IMG/VR virus record: IMGVR_UViG_3300017786_000082
Location: 1 to 30,240 of that record
DNA: 30,240 nt
Source of the DNA: a virus
Strand: one strand, 5' to 3'
The notes under the pieces are model-generated. The model did no database searches and had not been told where the DNA came from. It saw only the letters and a list, made by a program, of their open reading frames with translations. Shown piece after piece: positions 30,051 through 30,240 of this stretch (positions are counted from its first letter, which is position 1; each line of letters opens with the position of its first letter). The position numbers and the translations under genes are program-made.

Positions 30051-30240
30051 ATGTATGAATACAAATGCACAATCGTGCGAGTGATCGATGGGGATACAGT
30101 TGATGTAGACATCGATCTAGGATTCGGTATTATCATGGCAGATGAGCGAGTTCGAATCATGGGTATTGATACACCCGAATCACGTACAAGTGATAAAGTA
30201 GAAAAGCTATTTGGTAAAGCTGCAAAGGCTAGATTACAAG
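30051..30240 (+). CDS. Thermonuclease (SNase)-like protein, 3' end outside window
   Basis: Only the first 63 residues are present: MYEYKCTIVRVIDGDTVDVDID then LGFGIIMADERVRIMGIDTPE and SRTSDKVEKLFGKAAKARLQ. This is the start of a staphylococcal-nuclease-type domain: DGDT (13-16) and a strand with Asp21, RVRIMGIDTPE with Arg35, Asp40 and Glu43 (the calcium and catalytic residues of the family). Such nucleases are frequent in phages; a role in host DNA breakdown would fit, but the late promoter in front argues for late, possibly regulated, production. AAGGGAG lies 6 nt before the ATG within the hairpin. Confidence 0.78.
   Translation, partial: MYEYKCTIVRVIDGDTVDVDIDLGFGIIMADERVRIMGIDTPESRTSDKVEKLFGKAAKARLQ

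Noticed and set aside
1-30240. CRISPR array, integrase, insertion sequence or prophage attachment site
   Set aside because: No direct repeat with regular spacers, recombinase motif or terminal inverted repeat was found; the recurring words are promoter elements.

Overview
The window is a contiguous piece of a lytic T4-like (Straboviridae/marine T4-supergroup) contractile-tailed phage genome. Every gene lies on the + strand, packed with 0-50 nt gaps or short overlaps. The T4 core proteins are recognisable one after another (gp13, 14, 15, 16, 17, 18, 19, 20, 67/68-like, 21, 22, 23, gp3-like, UvsY, UvsW, gp55, gp47, gp46, gp45, DsbA-like, gp44, gp62, RegA). The order with gp3-uvsY-uvsW directly after gp23, the CobS/MoxR-like ATPase, Hsp20, a cytidylyltransferase and two DUF1127-type small proteins resemble marine T4-like phages. 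DUF1127 and the low GC content hint at an alphaproteobacterial host; this is an inference.

Layout. 1-12,321 is the late virion block: neck and tail-completion proteins, terminase, sheath, tube, portal, prohead core, protease, scaffold and major capsid, closed by a strong intrinsic terminator at 12,346-12,372. T4-type late promoters (TATAAATA) sit before gp13, gp18, gp20, gp67, gp3, uvsY, hsp20 and the last, nuclease-like gene. 12,404-15,323 holds gp3-like, UvsY, UvsW and an Sm-like-looking protein. 15,324-15,487 is a divergent promoter region. 15,488-27,722 is the early/middle block: late sigma factor, two nucleotide-sugar enzymes, recombination nuclease gp47/46, a metallopeptidase-VWA protein with a small membrane protein and a MoxR/CobS-like AAA+ ATPase, a DUF3310-like protein, clamp, DsbA, a tRNA-Pro(UGG), clamp loader with an embedded cytidylyltransferase, and RegA. 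27,723-30,240 is accessory: a HAD-family protein, a second Sm-like-looking protein, Hsp20, two small DUF1127-type proteins, a secreted protein and a truncated SNase-type nuclease gene.

The two most interesting signals are regulatory and modular. (i) A promoter family, TGTACA-N17-TATAAT, usually with a 5' extension AAATTAACTG and an extended -10 TG, occurs seven times between genes (one copy pointing left, antisense to uvsW) and twice more inside coding sequence ahead of gp47 and gp46. It looks like the phage's own early/middle regulon. (ii) A HExxH-plus-VWA protein, a 43-aa membrane protein and a MoxR-like AAA+ ATPase form a compact module whose job in infection is not established. At least two late promoters are embedded in hairpins that would hide the ribosome-binding site in read-through transcripts and free it in late transcripts.

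No stretch over 300 nt lacks a gene. No CRISPR array, insertion sequence, integrase or lysis gene is visible.
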